A stretch of DNA of 64,000 nucleotides from Pseudanabaena sp. Its GTDB lineage: Bacteria; Cyanobacteriota; Cyanobacteriia; Pseudanabaenales; Pseudanabaenaceae. The translations under genes and the position numbers were made by a program. Below the pieces are notes generated by a model, which had not been told where the DNA came from, did not search any database, and saw only the letters and a list, made by a program, of their open reading frames with translations. The number at the start of each line of letters is the position of its first letter. Within the stretch, counting starts at the first letter, position 1. The stretch covers positions 189,588-253,587 of the forward strand of contig QBMK01000002.1 in the NCBI GenBank assembly GCA_003249035.1, given 5' to 3'. This document shows positions 1-8,896 of the stretch, one piece after another.

Positions 1-90
1 GCTTCGCCGCGCACGCCTAGTTGTTCACTGGATAACGCCTACTCTTTGGGTGGGAAGGGAGTAGTTGATTAAGTTATTTTTACTCGCTAC

Positions 91-127
91 CTAATAAGTG
101 AGAGGACAATGCCCTCCCACTTATTAG
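91..127. repeat. Intergenic hairpin
   Basis: A 15-base arm beginning CTAATAAGTG pairs with its inverted copy ending at 127, with one mismatch and a short loop. It lies 3' of the secreted-protein gene that ends at 221 on the minus strand, so it could terminate that transcript. The rest of 1-220 shows no supportable gene; a 23-codon stretch open from base 1 to a TAA is too short to call. Confidence 0.5.
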
Positions 128-220
128 CCTTTTGGAATTTTATAAAATAAACAAACTGATGAAATAAGTTTAGATGCCCAATCACCGACCAGTTAACGAA
201 TATTTATGTTTGTCAACCAA

Positions 221-856
221 TCAAAAAGCTGGCTTTGCGTATACGACTTTCCATGAACGCACTGTACCAGTTCCGATCGCAGAGGTTACAGGATGAGTAT
301 AGCCGTCAAAGGTCACTCGGATTAAGGCATCAACTGGTGGAGCGGTAGCGAGAGCTACCGCAAGCTGAGGAGATACAGGAAAGCTTCCACTACCATCTCC
401 TTGAATCCGAAAAATTTGGTTACCTACCTTGATTTCAAGGTAATCTGCTCTTGCCGCAACTAAGTTATTGGCACAGGATAAAAAGAAACCGCAACGTTCT
501 TGCACCCCAATAAATCCAAACACTCGGATAGTATCGCGGCTCCATGAACTAACAACGGATGCTCTTCCACCATAGGCTAAGTCTTTATAATTTCTGTCGA
601 GAACTGCTAGGTAATTCCCATCGAAAGGATCGCTTACGATTACAGGCTGAGACCAAGGAATATTCTGGGGATTTACACTTCTCCAGTCTCCGCTATTGAC
701 GACTGGATAGTTAGGATTCACAGCTTGCGCTACAATCGCAGTCCCTGAGGATAGAGAAGATTCTTTCGCATTTTGAGCAGAGACTGGAGCCTGAAGCAGT
801 CCCGAAAAAGCGACTGAGGCTAACACCAAAAATGTACGCAGGCGGTTGGGAAACAT
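221..856 (-). CDS. Secreted protein of unknown function
   Basis: I do not recognise this family. The protein opens with a clear Sec signal peptide (MFPNRLRTFLVLASVAFSG, then cleavage near PVSA-Q), so it should be exported. The mature part, about 180 residues, has no membrane helix. It contains a Cys pair (RCGFFLSC) that could form a disulfide and looks rich in beta strand. An upstream GTG at 865 extends the frame, but AGGAG sits 8 bases before the ATG at 856 and directly against the GTG, so I chose the ATG. It begins 114 bases after the YrhK-like gene on the same strand. Export is well supported; function is not. Confidence 0.75.
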   Translation of the reverse strand: MFPNRLRTFLVLASVAFSGLLQAPVSAQNAKESSLSSGTAIVAQAVNPNYPVVNSGDWRSVNPQNIPWSQPVIVSDPFDGNYLAVLDRNYKDLAYGGRASVVSSWSRDTIRVFGFIGVQERCGFFLSCANNLVAARADYLEIKVGNQIFRIQGDGSGSFPVSPQLAVALATAPPVDALIRVTFDGYTHPVTSAIGTGTVRSWKVVYAKPAF

Positions 857-970
857 TTCATTCACTCCTAAGTAATTTGCTTTAACATCTAAAAAATTAT
901 ATACCGCAAATCCCAGTCTGCGATCGCATTTTCAGCTTTTTGGATGCTATGGGTTTACAAGCAGAACCCT

Positions 971-1909
971 TCATCGATCCAACATTTCGGGAACCATCAG
1001 GTAACTGCCTCCTAGGAAAAAGAGCGATCCTGCCAAAAAGGAAAAATTCGTTCCCCATTCTTGACAGCACTGAACTAATCCTTGTCCCCAAAAGCCGAAC
1101 AGACTGCCACTCAAAAAGCCAACCGAACCGATTAAATTGAGAATAACAATCCACCAATCAATATCTTGAGGCTTCCAATCCCAATAGCTATGGCAAACTT
1201 CCATCACGGCTAAATAACTAGCCCAACAAAAGCAAAATGAAGCTAATGTACTGGGAAGCCAAACAATTAAATCAATTATTTGCCAAGTTAAACCGCTGAC
1301 CGTTGCAAAGAAACAATTAATGTTAAATAAACATGCTCCAAAGAACTGAATTAAAGTGCTTTGAAATTCAATACGATGGGGTTGCCAGTCAAACCACTTG
1401 ATTTTTGTTAGCGATAAGTTAGGATGCCGCACAGATCCGATTGTCTCTACAAAGATTTCAGCGTCTCGCTCGAGTTTGATATCTAAGTTAAGATTTATCA
1501 CTTCTAGCAAAGCTGCATAGGAACCGATGGTAAAGCAAACCGAACCAATAAAATTGATCTGAGCAATTTCTCGATCTGGTGGATTGGGAAACATTGCTGG
1601 GATCGATCCGATCGCGAATATGAGCGACCCAACTGTAAATATAAAACCAATCCACCAAGTCAAACTTTGCATCTGCCAACCCCAGTATTTCCAAGGTTTT
1701 GGGGAGCTTTTGGTCAGCTTAATTCCTTCGCTCATTCTAATTTCAGAGCTACGCCTCTTTCGGAATCGTCTCGACGACCAAATATGCAAGTTGCCACTCG
1801 GCAACCTATGAATGACCTGAGTAATAAAATTGGCAGCACCACTACTTTTAAGTTGCTGCCAATACTGGGGGAACTTAAAGTCAATCAGGTGAATATTAGC
1901 CATGCTCAT
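971..1909 (-). CDS. Multi-pass membrane protein with three YrhK-like hairpins
   Basis: After a charged cytosolic N-terminus of about 80 residues there are three copies of a two-helix unit. Each has the pattern of a helix with GSxxFxxGS spacing followed by a second helix, seen best as NFIGSVCFTIGSYAALLEV and SFLAGSLFFLGGSYLMVPEM. This pattern resembles the YrhK domain family, which has no established biochemical role; the assignment rests on recognition, not a search. The ATG follows the gadB stop immediately (TAAATG), so the two genes are very likely cotranscribed and translationally coupled. A link to glutamate decarboxylation or acid stress is inferred only from that arrangement. Confidence 0.75.
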   Translation of the reverse strand: MSMANIHLIDFKFPQYWQQLKSSGAANFITQVIHRLPSGNLHIWSSRRFRKRRSSEIRMSEGIKLTKSSPKPWKYWGWQMQSLTWWIGFIFTVGSLIFAIGSIPAMFPNPPDREIAQINFIGSVCFTIGSYAALLEVINLNLDIKLERDAEIFVETIGSVRHPNLSLTKIKWFDWQPHRIEFQSTLIQFFGACLFNINCFFATVSGLTWQIIDLIVWLPSTLASFCFCWASYLAVMEVCHSYWDWKPQDIDWWIVILNLIGSVGFLSGSLFGFWGQGLVQCCQEWGTNFSFLAGSLFFLGGSYLMVPEMLDR

Positions 1910-3313
1910 TTAATGATGGAAGTGAGAGCTTGATTGTTTGGACTGATAATTGGTCTGAGACTTGAAAAAGTCGATCGCAACATGCATATCCTTAAGCAAC
2001 ATATCCGCCATGTCTCGACTGAAGCCCTCTTTGACAACAATTCGCTGCACAATCAAATCCTCTCGATTTTTGGGCATAGTATAAGCAGGAACGAGCCAAC
2101 CCCGTTCACGCAATTTATCTGCCAGATCGAATAGGCTAAAATTTGTCTTAGCGGTAACTGCATCTTTTAATTTCCATGCAAAAACTGGAATATCGCTGCC
2201 GTTCGTAATCAGTTCAAATGGCCCCATTTGGGCAATTTCCCCAGATAGATACATGGCTGTATCTCGACAAGCTTGATGAATCTGACGATAGCCTTCCCGA
2301 CCTAAACGAATAAAATTGTAATATTGGGCTACTACTTGATTGCCCGGACGAGAAAAGTTGAGCGCAAAGTTAGGTAAATCACCCCCTAAATAATTGCAAT
2401 GGAAAATAAGTTCCTCTGGCAATTCATTGCGATCGCGCCAAATAATCCAGCCCACTCCCGGATAGACTAGCCCATATTTATGACCAGATGTATTGATCGA
2501 TTTCACCCATTTAAGACGAAAATCCCATTCCAATTGGGGATCGAGAAAAGGCGCAATAAATCCCCCACTCGCACCATCGACATGCAGAGGAACTTCCCAG
2601 CATGTTTCAGTATTGAGCTTTTCGAGAGCATCGTTAATGTCCTTGACAGGCTCATAACTGCCATCAAAGGTACTGCCCATAATCGCAATGACACCAATAG
2701 TATTCTCATCGATGAGTTTGACTGCCTCCTCGGCGCTGAGATGAAAGCGGTCGCCCTCCACAGGGACAAAGCGCGGTTCGACTTCCCAATAGCGGCAGAA
2801 CTTTTCCCAACACACCTGCACGTTAATGCCCATTACTAAATTTGGTTTGTCGGCGGGTTTGCCCTGTGACTGTCTGCGCTTTCGCCACTTCCATTTTAGC
2901 GCCATCCCTCCTAACATCGCCGCTTCGCTAGAACCAGTAGTAGAGCATCCTGTTGCTGATTCAGTTGGGAGAGCGTTCCACAGCCGCGATAGTATATTGA
3001 TACAGCGTAATTCAATTTCGGCAGTCTGGGGATATTCGTCTTTATCGATCATGTTTTTATCGAATGTTTCTGTCATCAGTTGCCTTGCTTCCGGCTCCAT
3101 CCAAGTAGTGACGAAGGTTGCCAAGTTGAGTCGAGAATTGCCATCAAGGGCGAGTTCGTCGCGGATGAGATTGTAGGCAACTTGGGGAGGTATTTCCCCT
3201 TCGGGAATTTCGTATTTGGCAACAGATGAGTTGAGAGAGCGAGAAGCATAAGTAGGTGTGAGAAGAGCTTCTTCGGAACTTATTTGGCTGAGGTCAATTT
3301 GCTGATGAACCAT
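1910..3313 (-). CDS. gadB: Glutamate decarboxylase (PLP-dependent)
   Basis: Converts L-glutamate to GABA and CO2, consuming a cytosolic proton. The 467-residue length matches GadA/GadB enzymes. PLP-fold landmarks are visible: HVDGASGG with Asp246 to contact the cofactor pyridine nitrogen, and SINTSGHKYGL with Lys279 as the Schiff-base lysine. FSRPGNQVVAQYYNFIRLGR is typical of the family. The C-terminus ends in a short His-rich tail (SSSHFHH). In E. coli GadB a C-terminal His plugs the active site at neutral pH, so a similar pH gate is possible here, by analogy only. It leads a two-gene unit with the YrhK-like gene. In cyanobacteria this enzyme can also feed a GABA shunt. Confidence 0.95.
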   Translation of the reverse strand: MVHQQIDLSQISSEEALLTPTYASRSLNSSVAKYEIPEGEIPPQVAYNLIRDELALDGNSRLNLATFVTTWMEPEARQLMTETFDKNMIDKDEYPQTAEIELRCINILSRLWNALPTESATGCSTTGSSEAAMLGGMALKWKWRKRRQSQGKPADKPNLVMGINVQVCWEKFCRYWEVEPRFVPVEGDRFHLSAEEAVKLIDENTIGVIAIMGSTFDGSYEPVKDINDALEKLNTETCWEVPLHVDGASGGFIAPFLDPQLEWDFRLKWVKSINTSGHKYGLVYPGVGWIIWRDRNELPEELIFHCNYLGGDLPNFALNFSRPGNQVVAQYYNFIRLGREGYRQIHQACRDTAMYLSGEIAQMGPFELITNGSDIPVFAWKLKDAVTAKTNFSLFDLADKLRERGWLVPAYTMPKNREDLIVQRIVVKEGFSRDMADMLLKDMHVAIDFFKSQTNYQSKQSSSHFHH

Positions 3314-3416
3314 GATTTTTTCTAATTAGTGGTAGGAGAAAGAAAACTTTTGAAAAGTTTTAACAAATTTAATCTTAATCTATAGCTAAAATTACTTAGC
3401 TTAGGAAAAATCAAAA

Positions 3417-3463
3417 CCCAAGAATTGATTGGCGGCGCTTAGCGCCGCCAATCAATTCTTGGG
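3417..3463. repeat. Perfect 22-bp hairpin of the AAAACCC-ended class
   Basis: Two perfectly complementary 22-base arms starting CCCAAGAATTG enclose a TTA loop; four A residues precede the left arm. It lies 3' of the DUF1400 hydrolase gene (minus strand) and may act as its terminator. Similar AAAACCCAA-ended hairpins occur at 29805, 36859 and 39143. Confidence 0.8.
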
Positions 3464-3518
3464 ATTACAGCGACAGTTATAAAACCCAAGGCGGGATCTT
3501 GATTAATCAAGCTATTCT

Positions 3519-5381
3519 TCATGGTTTCGATAACTCCTTACCCAATAACTGGCTTAACAGCTCAGATGGAAATGACCGCAGGAGACTAAAATTAGCAGGA
3601 GGGATTTCCAAAGACTGAACATAGGAGGCTGTCAGGTAGGGACGGTATTCCGATCGCCCTGCTACATATACCTGCATAAACGCCAGCCCAAGCCCCCGAA
3701 CATTTTTGAGAAGGATATCCACATTTTCATCCAACTCAGCCTTTGTGTACTTTGGCAGAATAAACCGATCGATCAGTTCCGTAATTTGTACGGTATGAGA
3801 AGCGTCATTAGAGACTAGTAAATATTTGTCAGGAGTTGTGAGCGCAGTGAATGTTCCTAATTGTTCTAGAATCAGCGGCGCAATTGGATCGGCTCCCCCG
3901 CCGAACAGGACGACAGGTAACTGAATTTGGCTCAACCCAGCTCTGCTTAGAATCGTAGTCACAGGACTGATCGCCATTACAAACTTGACCCTGGGATCCC
4001 TTAACTGCCCGCTGGTTAATAACTCCACTGCCTTCGGAGATGACTCCAACTCCAAAGCCTGACATTCTAATAACAGAGACACATCCAGTAATCTGAGAAG
4101 GAAATCCTTTTCGCATTCTTGACGTAATCTCTTAAAATCAACCGTTGCCCCACCTATAACTAGGACGGTGTAACCGCCAAAGGAGTGACCATATGCCCCC
4201 ACATTTTTAAGATTGAGACGGCCGCCAAATTCTGCTTGGTTTTTCTGCTCGAGGATGTCCAGTACAAAACTTACATCTTGGGGGCGATCGTAATACTCAC
4301 TGACTCTGGAAATATCTCGGGCTTTACCTTTCAGAAGGCGTTCTTGCTGATCTTTGTCACTGCCAATATGTTCTGGGGAAATAACGACAAACCCGTTAGC
4401 TGCCAAATGCTCTTGGAAAGGAAGATAGGATTCGCGGGTTTCGCCCAATCCGTGAGACCAAACTGCTACGGGAATGGAAGCTGGTATATTGCCTTGAAAA
4501 TTTGGAACATACAGGTCTGTCGGGATTGGTCTGTCTCGACGGCTATCCTGAAGCATCAATGTTTGTTTTTCAAAAGGGTAGGGCCCTTTCTCAGGAAGAG
4601 GTGGCAGATTCTTAAAGTCGATGAGTCCTTCTGCCGCAGCCGCAGCTTGAGAACGGGACTGGATCGTCTGCACCACCTTGTTAGAGGTATCAATACCTTT
4701 AGATACGCGATCGACCACATTGAGAATCAGCGGCAAATTGATGCGAATATTTGGGGTTGGAAAGTGGCGTAAAAACCCGATTAAGGATAAGCCTTCTGGA
4801 TCTGCGGCGGCTCGGATCGATGCTGCTCGTATGGCGTAAAATCCATTCTGATTATACCCAGTCTGGATCAACTCGCCTATCGACCGTAGTGATGCCTCAC
4901 CAATGAATGAATATAAGATTTGGGATACTGGCAATGGCTTTTCCTGAGTGGAAGCATTGAGGACTTTGCGAGCCACTCCTAGATCCTCTTTACTGAGAAA
5001 GCGGAAATAAAACTCTAAATCCCTGTCAACCGTTCCATTCTTGGCAAAATTCTCTAGGGAGGATATGGGAAGGTAAAACTCTAGTTGCCCATAGGCAAAA
5101 ACAATTTGTTCTGCCGCCTGCACTGGCATCACTGCAAGAAGCGCCGATGCCGCTCCCCAAAGGAGCGATCGCCACCAATTTGCAGGGGTAAATTTAGGCG
5201 ATCGAACAGATGGCTTTAAACTTTTTGGACTAATAGCTTCCGCATCTGAAAGCTTTAAAATTACTGAAGATTTAGACCGCGCGGTAGTCACTGAAGTGCA
5301 TTGCAATTGCGGAAAGAAGGAAGTCTGAGACTCAGGAAATTCGTTTGGCGAATCACTTATGGAAACCCGATCGATTAACAT
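3519..5381 (-). CDS. Exported alpha/beta hydrolase with DUF1400 domain
   Basis: Order: a 68-residue Ser/Pro-rich N-terminus, a hydrophobic export segment (about 69-90, ending VQAA), a DUF1400-type helical domain (about 91-215), then an alpha/beta hydrolase domain resembling dienelactone hydrolase or PAF-acetylhydrolase. The nucleophile is Ser400 in GAYGHSFGG, with an acid candidate in GGGADP and the histidine in NDASHT. DUF1400 plus hydrolase is a fusion typical of cyanobacteria; the substrate is unknown, with lipid or ester hydrolysis likely. The tail before the signal segment is unusually long, but no later ATG precedes the signal, so I kept this start. It stands alone between hairpin-bearing spacers. 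Confidence 0.85.
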   Translation of the reverse strand: MLIDRVSISDSPNEFPESQTSFFPQLQCTSVTTARSKSSVILKLSDAEAISPKSLKPSVRSPKFTPANWWRSLLWGAASALLAVMPVQAAEQIVFAYGQLEFYLPISSLENFAKNGTVDRDLEFYFRFLSKEDLGVARKVLNASTQEKPLPVSQILYSFIGEASLRSIGELIQTGYNQNGFYAIRAASIRAAADPEGLSLIGFLRHFPTPNIRINLPLILNVVDRVSKGIDTSNKVVQTIQSRSQAAAAAEGLIDFKNLPPLPEKGPYPFEKQTLMLQDSRRDRPIPTDLYVPNFQGNIPASIPVAVWSHGLGETRESYLPFQEHLAANGFVVISPEHIGSDKDQQERLLKGKARDISRVSEYYDRPQDVSFVLDILEQKNQAEFGGRLNLKNVGAYGHSFGGYTVLVIGGATVDFKRLRQECEKDFLLRLLDVSLLLECQALELESSPKAVELLTSGQLRDPRVKFVMAISPVTTILSRAGLSQIQLPVVLFGGGADPIAPLILEQLGTFTALTTPDKYLLVSNDASHTVQITELIDRFILPKYTKAELDENVDILLKNVRGLGLAFMQVYVAGRSEYRPYLTASYVQSLEIPPANFSLLRSFPSELLSQLLGKELSKP

Positions 5382-5476
5382 ACGAAAAAATCTCTGATTT
5401 TCTCAAACTTTTTTAATATTTTGTTAAATTATCATGATTTTCCGATCGCTTCAAGTGGAGCGTATATATTTCTTGA

Positions 5477-6157
5477 TTATTTGAGCTTCAAAACTGCTGG
5501 CGCAATATTATTAACAATAATGTTGCTTATTCCCGTAACCATAAATTGAACCCCGATCGCTGCGACAAAGAGTCCTAAAATGCGCTGGATAATGCTCAAT
5601 CCAGTATCTCCTATAAGGGTTTGCAACCATTTACCAGACATGAGGATAATTAAGACCAAAAAAGTCACTAAAATAGTCATTCCAATCAAGCCAAGATACA
5701 GTCCACTTCCTGGTTTGGCTTCCGCTTCACTGGCATAAAGTATAACGTTGGCAATCACACCTGGTCCCACCAACAAAGGCATTGCCATAGGAATCACAAT
5801 TTGGCGATAGATAGATTTAGCTTGAGCTAAATTACCCTCGGTTTCCTTCTCAGCGGCTACTTGCTTTGCGTCAACTCCTGTCCCGTTCACGATGTTGATC
5901 CCAATGATCAGTAGTAAGATGCCACCTGCTACCCGAAATGAATCAAGACTAACACCAAAAAAATTGAGGATGGATGCACCTGTGAACATAAAAAACAGCA
6001 GCAGCCCTAACACGGTGAGAGACACAAAAATAGCCACCCAGCGTTGTACGCCTCGCCGTTCGCGAGCCGTATAGCTGATAAAAAATGGTAGCATCCCTGC
6101 GGGATTTAAGAGGGCAAACAGTGTAATAGCAAAGTTTCTTAAGAATGAAGGATCCAT
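5477..6157 (-). CDS. MarC-family integral membrane protein
   Basis: 226 residues with about six hydrophobic helices and the family start pattern FAITLFALLNPAGMLPFF, plus PLLVGPGVIANVILY in the middle. These are hallmarks of the MarC/UPF0056 family, located in the inner membrane. The family was once tied to multiple antibiotic resistance but that role is not supported, and the transported substrate is unknown. The gene starts at a clear ATG and is followed at a distance by the DUF1400 hydrolase gene on the same strand. Family identity is firm; function is open. Confidence 0.9.
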   Translation of the reverse strand: MDPSFLRNFAITLFALLNPAGMLPFFISYTARERRGVQRWVAIFVSLTVLGLLLFFMFTGASILNFFGVSLDSFRVAGGILLLIIGINIVNGTGVDAKQVAAEKETEGNLAQAKSIYRQIVIPMAMPLLVGPGVIANVILYASEAEAKPGSGLYLGLIGMTILVTFLVLIILMSGKWLQTLIGDTGLSIIQRILGLFVAAIGVQFMVTGISNIIVNNIAPAVLKLK

Positions 6158-6205
6158 GGAATTATTTGATTATCAATTTAGATGAAACATCATAGCAATA
6201 GTTAA

Positions 6206-6308
6206 TACAAAAGCACAAAATGGCGTGGTCATCTTGTGCTTTAAAACTCTTACTGGCTTATCCCAAGTCACAAAAGTGTAGACACACTTTTGTGACTTGG
6301 GATAAGCC
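6206..6308. repeat. Divergent member of the 101-bp two-hairpin repeat family
   Basis: The first hairpin pairs AAGCACAA with TTGTGCTT around an ATGGCGTGGTCAT loop. A short core (AAAACTCTTACTGG) follows, then a 25-bp perfect hairpin (6255-6279 with 6284-6308) containing CACAAAAGTGT. Core and layout match the copies at 19751, 56906 and 61379, but the arm sequences differ and remain complementary. A frame through this element (6173-6379) is not a gene. Confidence 0.8.
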
Positions 6309-6427
6309 AGAATTGCTAGAGATCGCAAATTTAGAGACCTGCATAAAATGATAAACCCCAAAAATGTTGGGCTAAGCATTCCTTAACAGTTTTGGGGTTG
6401 ATTTGGATAGTTTATGGGATGTGTTTC

Positions 6428-6907
6428 TTAATGCACAACCATTATCGAGCAACAGGCGTGTTTGACCACAAAATCGCTCACGCTGCCAGTTATCAAACGG
6501 TCTAAAAAGCCATGTACTTCAGATCCAACAACAATCAGATCTACAGCTTCTTGCTTTGCTACATCGCAAATCAGATGCTTGGGATCTCCAGATTCAGAAC
6601 GAATGGTATATTGAACCCCAGCCTGCTTGCAAGCCCTCTCTGCCCAATTCAGTGCGGCTAGAGTTCGTTCCTGTTCTAGTCTCAGCATTTCGGCTTCCTG
6701 CTGCATGGAAAACACCATGTCTCCACCCAAGACTCCCGGTACAGCCGATATAGCGGGAATCACTATCGATTCTTCAACCGAAAATATCAAAAACTCTGTC
6801 TGCGAGAGATTGACCAGTCGGAAAGTCTTTTCAAGTGTCTTGCGGCTAGATTCGGATGCTTCAACTGCAACAAGAACCTTTAGAGGTTTGAGAGTAATGT
6901 CAGTCAT
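6428..6907 (-). CDS. Universal stress protein (UspA family)
   Basis: A 159-residue single-domain Usp, cytosolic, probably dimeric. The nucleotide-binding loop is visible near the C-terminus as GSEVHGFLDRLITGSVSD, fitting the G-2x-G-9x-G(S/T) pattern of ATP-binding members; the last strand (CCSIMVVH) is also typical. Usp proteins support survival under starvation or stress and have no defined single reaction. It sits between MarC and the sulfatase island on the same strand, with a repeat-filled spacer downstream, so it is probably its own transcript. Confidence 0.9.
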   Translation of the reverse strand: MTDITLKPLKVLVAVEASESSRKTLEKTFRLVNLSQTEFLIFSVEESIVIPAISAVPGVLGGDMVFSMQQEAEMLRLEQERTLAALNWAERACKQAGVQYTIRSESGDPKHLICDVAKQEAVDLIVVGSEVHGFLDRLITGSVSDFVVKHACCSIMVVH

Positions 6908-6991
6908 AATGTCCTCAGAAAGTGAGTGGGTGTAAATTAGAGATTGGCAACCTGAAACTCTAGTTGCTAGTTGCGTCCTGACACTCCGGCG

Positions 6992-8047
6992 TTATCGATC
7001 GAATGCGAAGATATGTTTCCAGTCGTCCTTCATGCTGATCACGATCCAGCCATCCTTCTTCGCCTCGTCGTAGAGTGCTTGAGTAAACGTGCCGATCTTG
7101 GTGTCGGGCAGTCCCGCAGCCGTTCCATAGGCATACTCGCGCTTCGCGTCGTCATGCAGCACCAGCATCGATAGCCTCGCTCCCTCTCCTGCTTTTGTGT
7201 ATTCCAACATCTGGCGATCGCCTGTGGAGTTTCCAAAAGCGGCATAAGGACGGCGACCGATCATCAGGTGGATGGCCTCGGGTTTGCCAGCATTGTTGTC
7301 GTTGAGTAAAAGCTTGGGTTCCTTGGTCAAGAAAGGCTTGCCGCCCTTGTCGTAGCCAAACTTAGTGCCGCCAACAGTGCCGACTACCTGTTCAGGCGGG
7401 ATGCCGTACACGCGCTCGGAGTACACGCGCACGAAATCCTGTCCGCCGCCGGTGGCGATGTAGGTCTTGTAGCCATTGGCGCGAAGGTATTTCAGCAATT
7501 CCTGCATCGGCAGGTAGGTAAGTTCGGTGTAGGGACGCTTCCAGCGAGGGTGTTTAGCCATTGCGAGCCATTTTTTCACTTCGGTGTTGAACTCGTCCAC
7601 CGACATGCCGGTGAGGGTTGCGCCGGCTAGCTTCTCGAGGTCGGGCATCGTTAGCTTGGCAACAGCGGCACGGTCGCCTTTGAGGATATCCAGCACCGTC
7701 GAGTATGGGGCGACATTAGCCAGTTCGGGCTTCGCCCTCACCAGCACTGGCACGCTCTCGAGGATGTACATCACCTGCGTGTAGATAGGATGCTCAACCC
7801 ACAAAGTACCATCCTGGTCGAAGGTGGCGATGCGCTCGGTGGAAGGAACAAATTTTGGGCTAGATTGGCTAGTGGTCTCCCGGACAAACTCGATGATGGC
7901 TTTCTTGGCAGCCCCCTGATTCCAAGAAGGAAGCGGATCGGCGGACTGAGCCGATGCCTTGCCGAAGTTGACATAGCCGCCCAAGAATAACACCAGCAAA
8001 AACATTGACAGAAAAATGAAAAGGGTTTTGCTGGTGAACTTCATCAT
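6992..8047 (-). CDS. Exported HAD-superfamily phosphatase-like hydrolase
   Basis: A signal peptide or N-terminal anchor (hydrophobic 8-28, then KASAQ) precedes a haloacid dehalogenase fold. Motif I is ATFDQDGT (Asp77, Asp79), motif II is near IATGGG (Thr199), and motif IV is GNSTGDRQM with Asp277. The pattern resembles phosphoserine-phosphatase-like HADs, so phosphomonoester hydrolysis in the periplasm is plausible; the substrate is unknown. I start at the ATG at 8047, which has GGAG seven bases upstream; a longer frame to 8089 lacks this. The 3' two thirds are strikingly GC-rich (37 of 60 bases in one line counted by hand), suggesting acquisition. Confidence 0.85.
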   Translation of the reverse strand: MMKFTSKTLFIFLSMFLLVLFLGGYVNFGKASAQSADPLPSWNQGAAKKAIIEFVRETTSQSSPKFVPSTERIATFDQDGTLWVEHPIYTQVMYILESVPVLVRAKPELANVAPYSTVLDILKGDRAAVAKLTMPDLEKLAGATLTGMSVDEFNTEVKKWLAMAKHPRWKRPYTELTYLPMQELLKYLRANGYKTYIATGGGQDFVRVYSERVYGIPPEQVVGTVGGTKFGYDKGGKPFLTKEPKLLLNDNNAGKPEAIHLMIGRRPYAAFGNSTGDRQMLEYTKAGEGARLSMLVLHDDAKREYAYGTAAGLPDTKIGTFTQALYDEAKKDGWIVISMKDDWKHIFAFDR

Positions 8048-8104
8048 GTTTTGACTCCAAGCTTCATTTTTGAGTGATTTGATTGCCATTTCACTTGGTT
8101 GAGT

Positions 8105-8727
8105 TTAGTAGTAGGGGTATGGCGCTGAATAATATGGTGCTGGATAGTAAGCAGCGGGTGGATTATAGTAATAGCTATTACGGCGAGACAGCGCCACTCC
8201 GGCACCAAAGGCAGCCCAACGACCATAAATGTCAATAAACAAAGAAGACTCTTGGAAGGATTTCGGCAAGTCTCCCTTGAGAATCTTGACATTGTAGGTC
8301 AGTGTATTCTTTACTAACTTGGGGTTGCGGAGTTCAATGACTGCACTGTTAACTTTGTCTTTGCCAAAGATTGACAGCGTCGCGTTGGGAGGATCGACTT
8401 CGAAGCTACTATTGTCAGCGCCTTTTGTGAACCAATTGCTGACAAATTCTTTGGTATGAACTTGTCCAGCAACTCGTTTAGGTCGGTCAGTGAAGAAAAT
8501 CGTCGGACCAATGCCATTTAAGGTCAGAGTCTTGCCATCAAAGGTGCCAGAGACAGAATTTTGGACAAATAGAAGTTCGAGTTTCTCCTCTTTGACTGGT
8601 TCTGCATTCGCTGGAGGTAGAGAAATCGTAGCCCCTTTATCAGTGGGTTTTTTAAATGGACTGCTAGCCAAAAGACCGAGAGTTAGCGTTGCTGATGCTA
8701 GAGATGCAGTCAGGTAATTTATCTTCA
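8105..8727 (-). CDS. Exported protein, DRPxRVAG family, copy 1
   Basis: Unknown function. A signal peptide (MKINYLTASLASATLTLGLL) leads into a domain of about 130 residues shared with the protein at 18940-19578. Shared blocks are EKLELLFVQ, FTDRPKRVAG, a Trp-containing stretch, DPPNATLSI and a final LFIDIYG strand. The C-terminus is low-complexity Tyr/Pro/Ala (for example NPPAAYYPAPYY), unlike the Gly-rich tail of copy 2. AAGGAGG nine bases before the ATG at 8727 fixes the start. It lies 57 bases upstream of the HAD gene and probably shares its transcript. The repeated presence beside sulfatases suggests a shared envelope role, which is inference. Confidence 0.8.
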
Positions 8728-8809
8728 TGAGAATCAACCTCCTTGGAGTGATATTGAGAATTTTATAGCGATCGCTGAGAGCGTTCTAATTGTCTAATGA
8801 AAAAAAGAG

Positions 8810-8843
8810 GCGTTGGTTTGCACTAGCTAGTTTAAACCAACGC
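8810..8843 (-). terminator. Rho-independent terminator after hdeD-like gene
   Basis: A 10-bp stem (GCGTTGGTTT) is followed on the minus strand by CTC and seven T residues. It sits just past the stop of the HdeD gene. Confidence 0.75.
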
Positions 8844-8896
8844 TGGTATTTGGGGTTAACAGAACTTTGAGATCGCAGGACTACCCAATAATGAAT

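Noticed and set aside
1-70. Possible 3' end of a gene or tRNA at the left edge
   Set aside because: Only 23 codons are open before a stop and no cloverleaf can be drawn.
897-1157. 86-residue minus-strand frame
   Set aside because: Overlaps the 3' part of the YrhK-like gene in another frame and has no family features.
4185-4772. 195-residue plus-strand frame
   Set aside because: Antisense shadow of the DUF1400 hydrolase gene, which has clear catalytic motifs.
6173-6379. 68-residue minus-strand frame
   Set aside because: Runs through a family A hairpin repeat.
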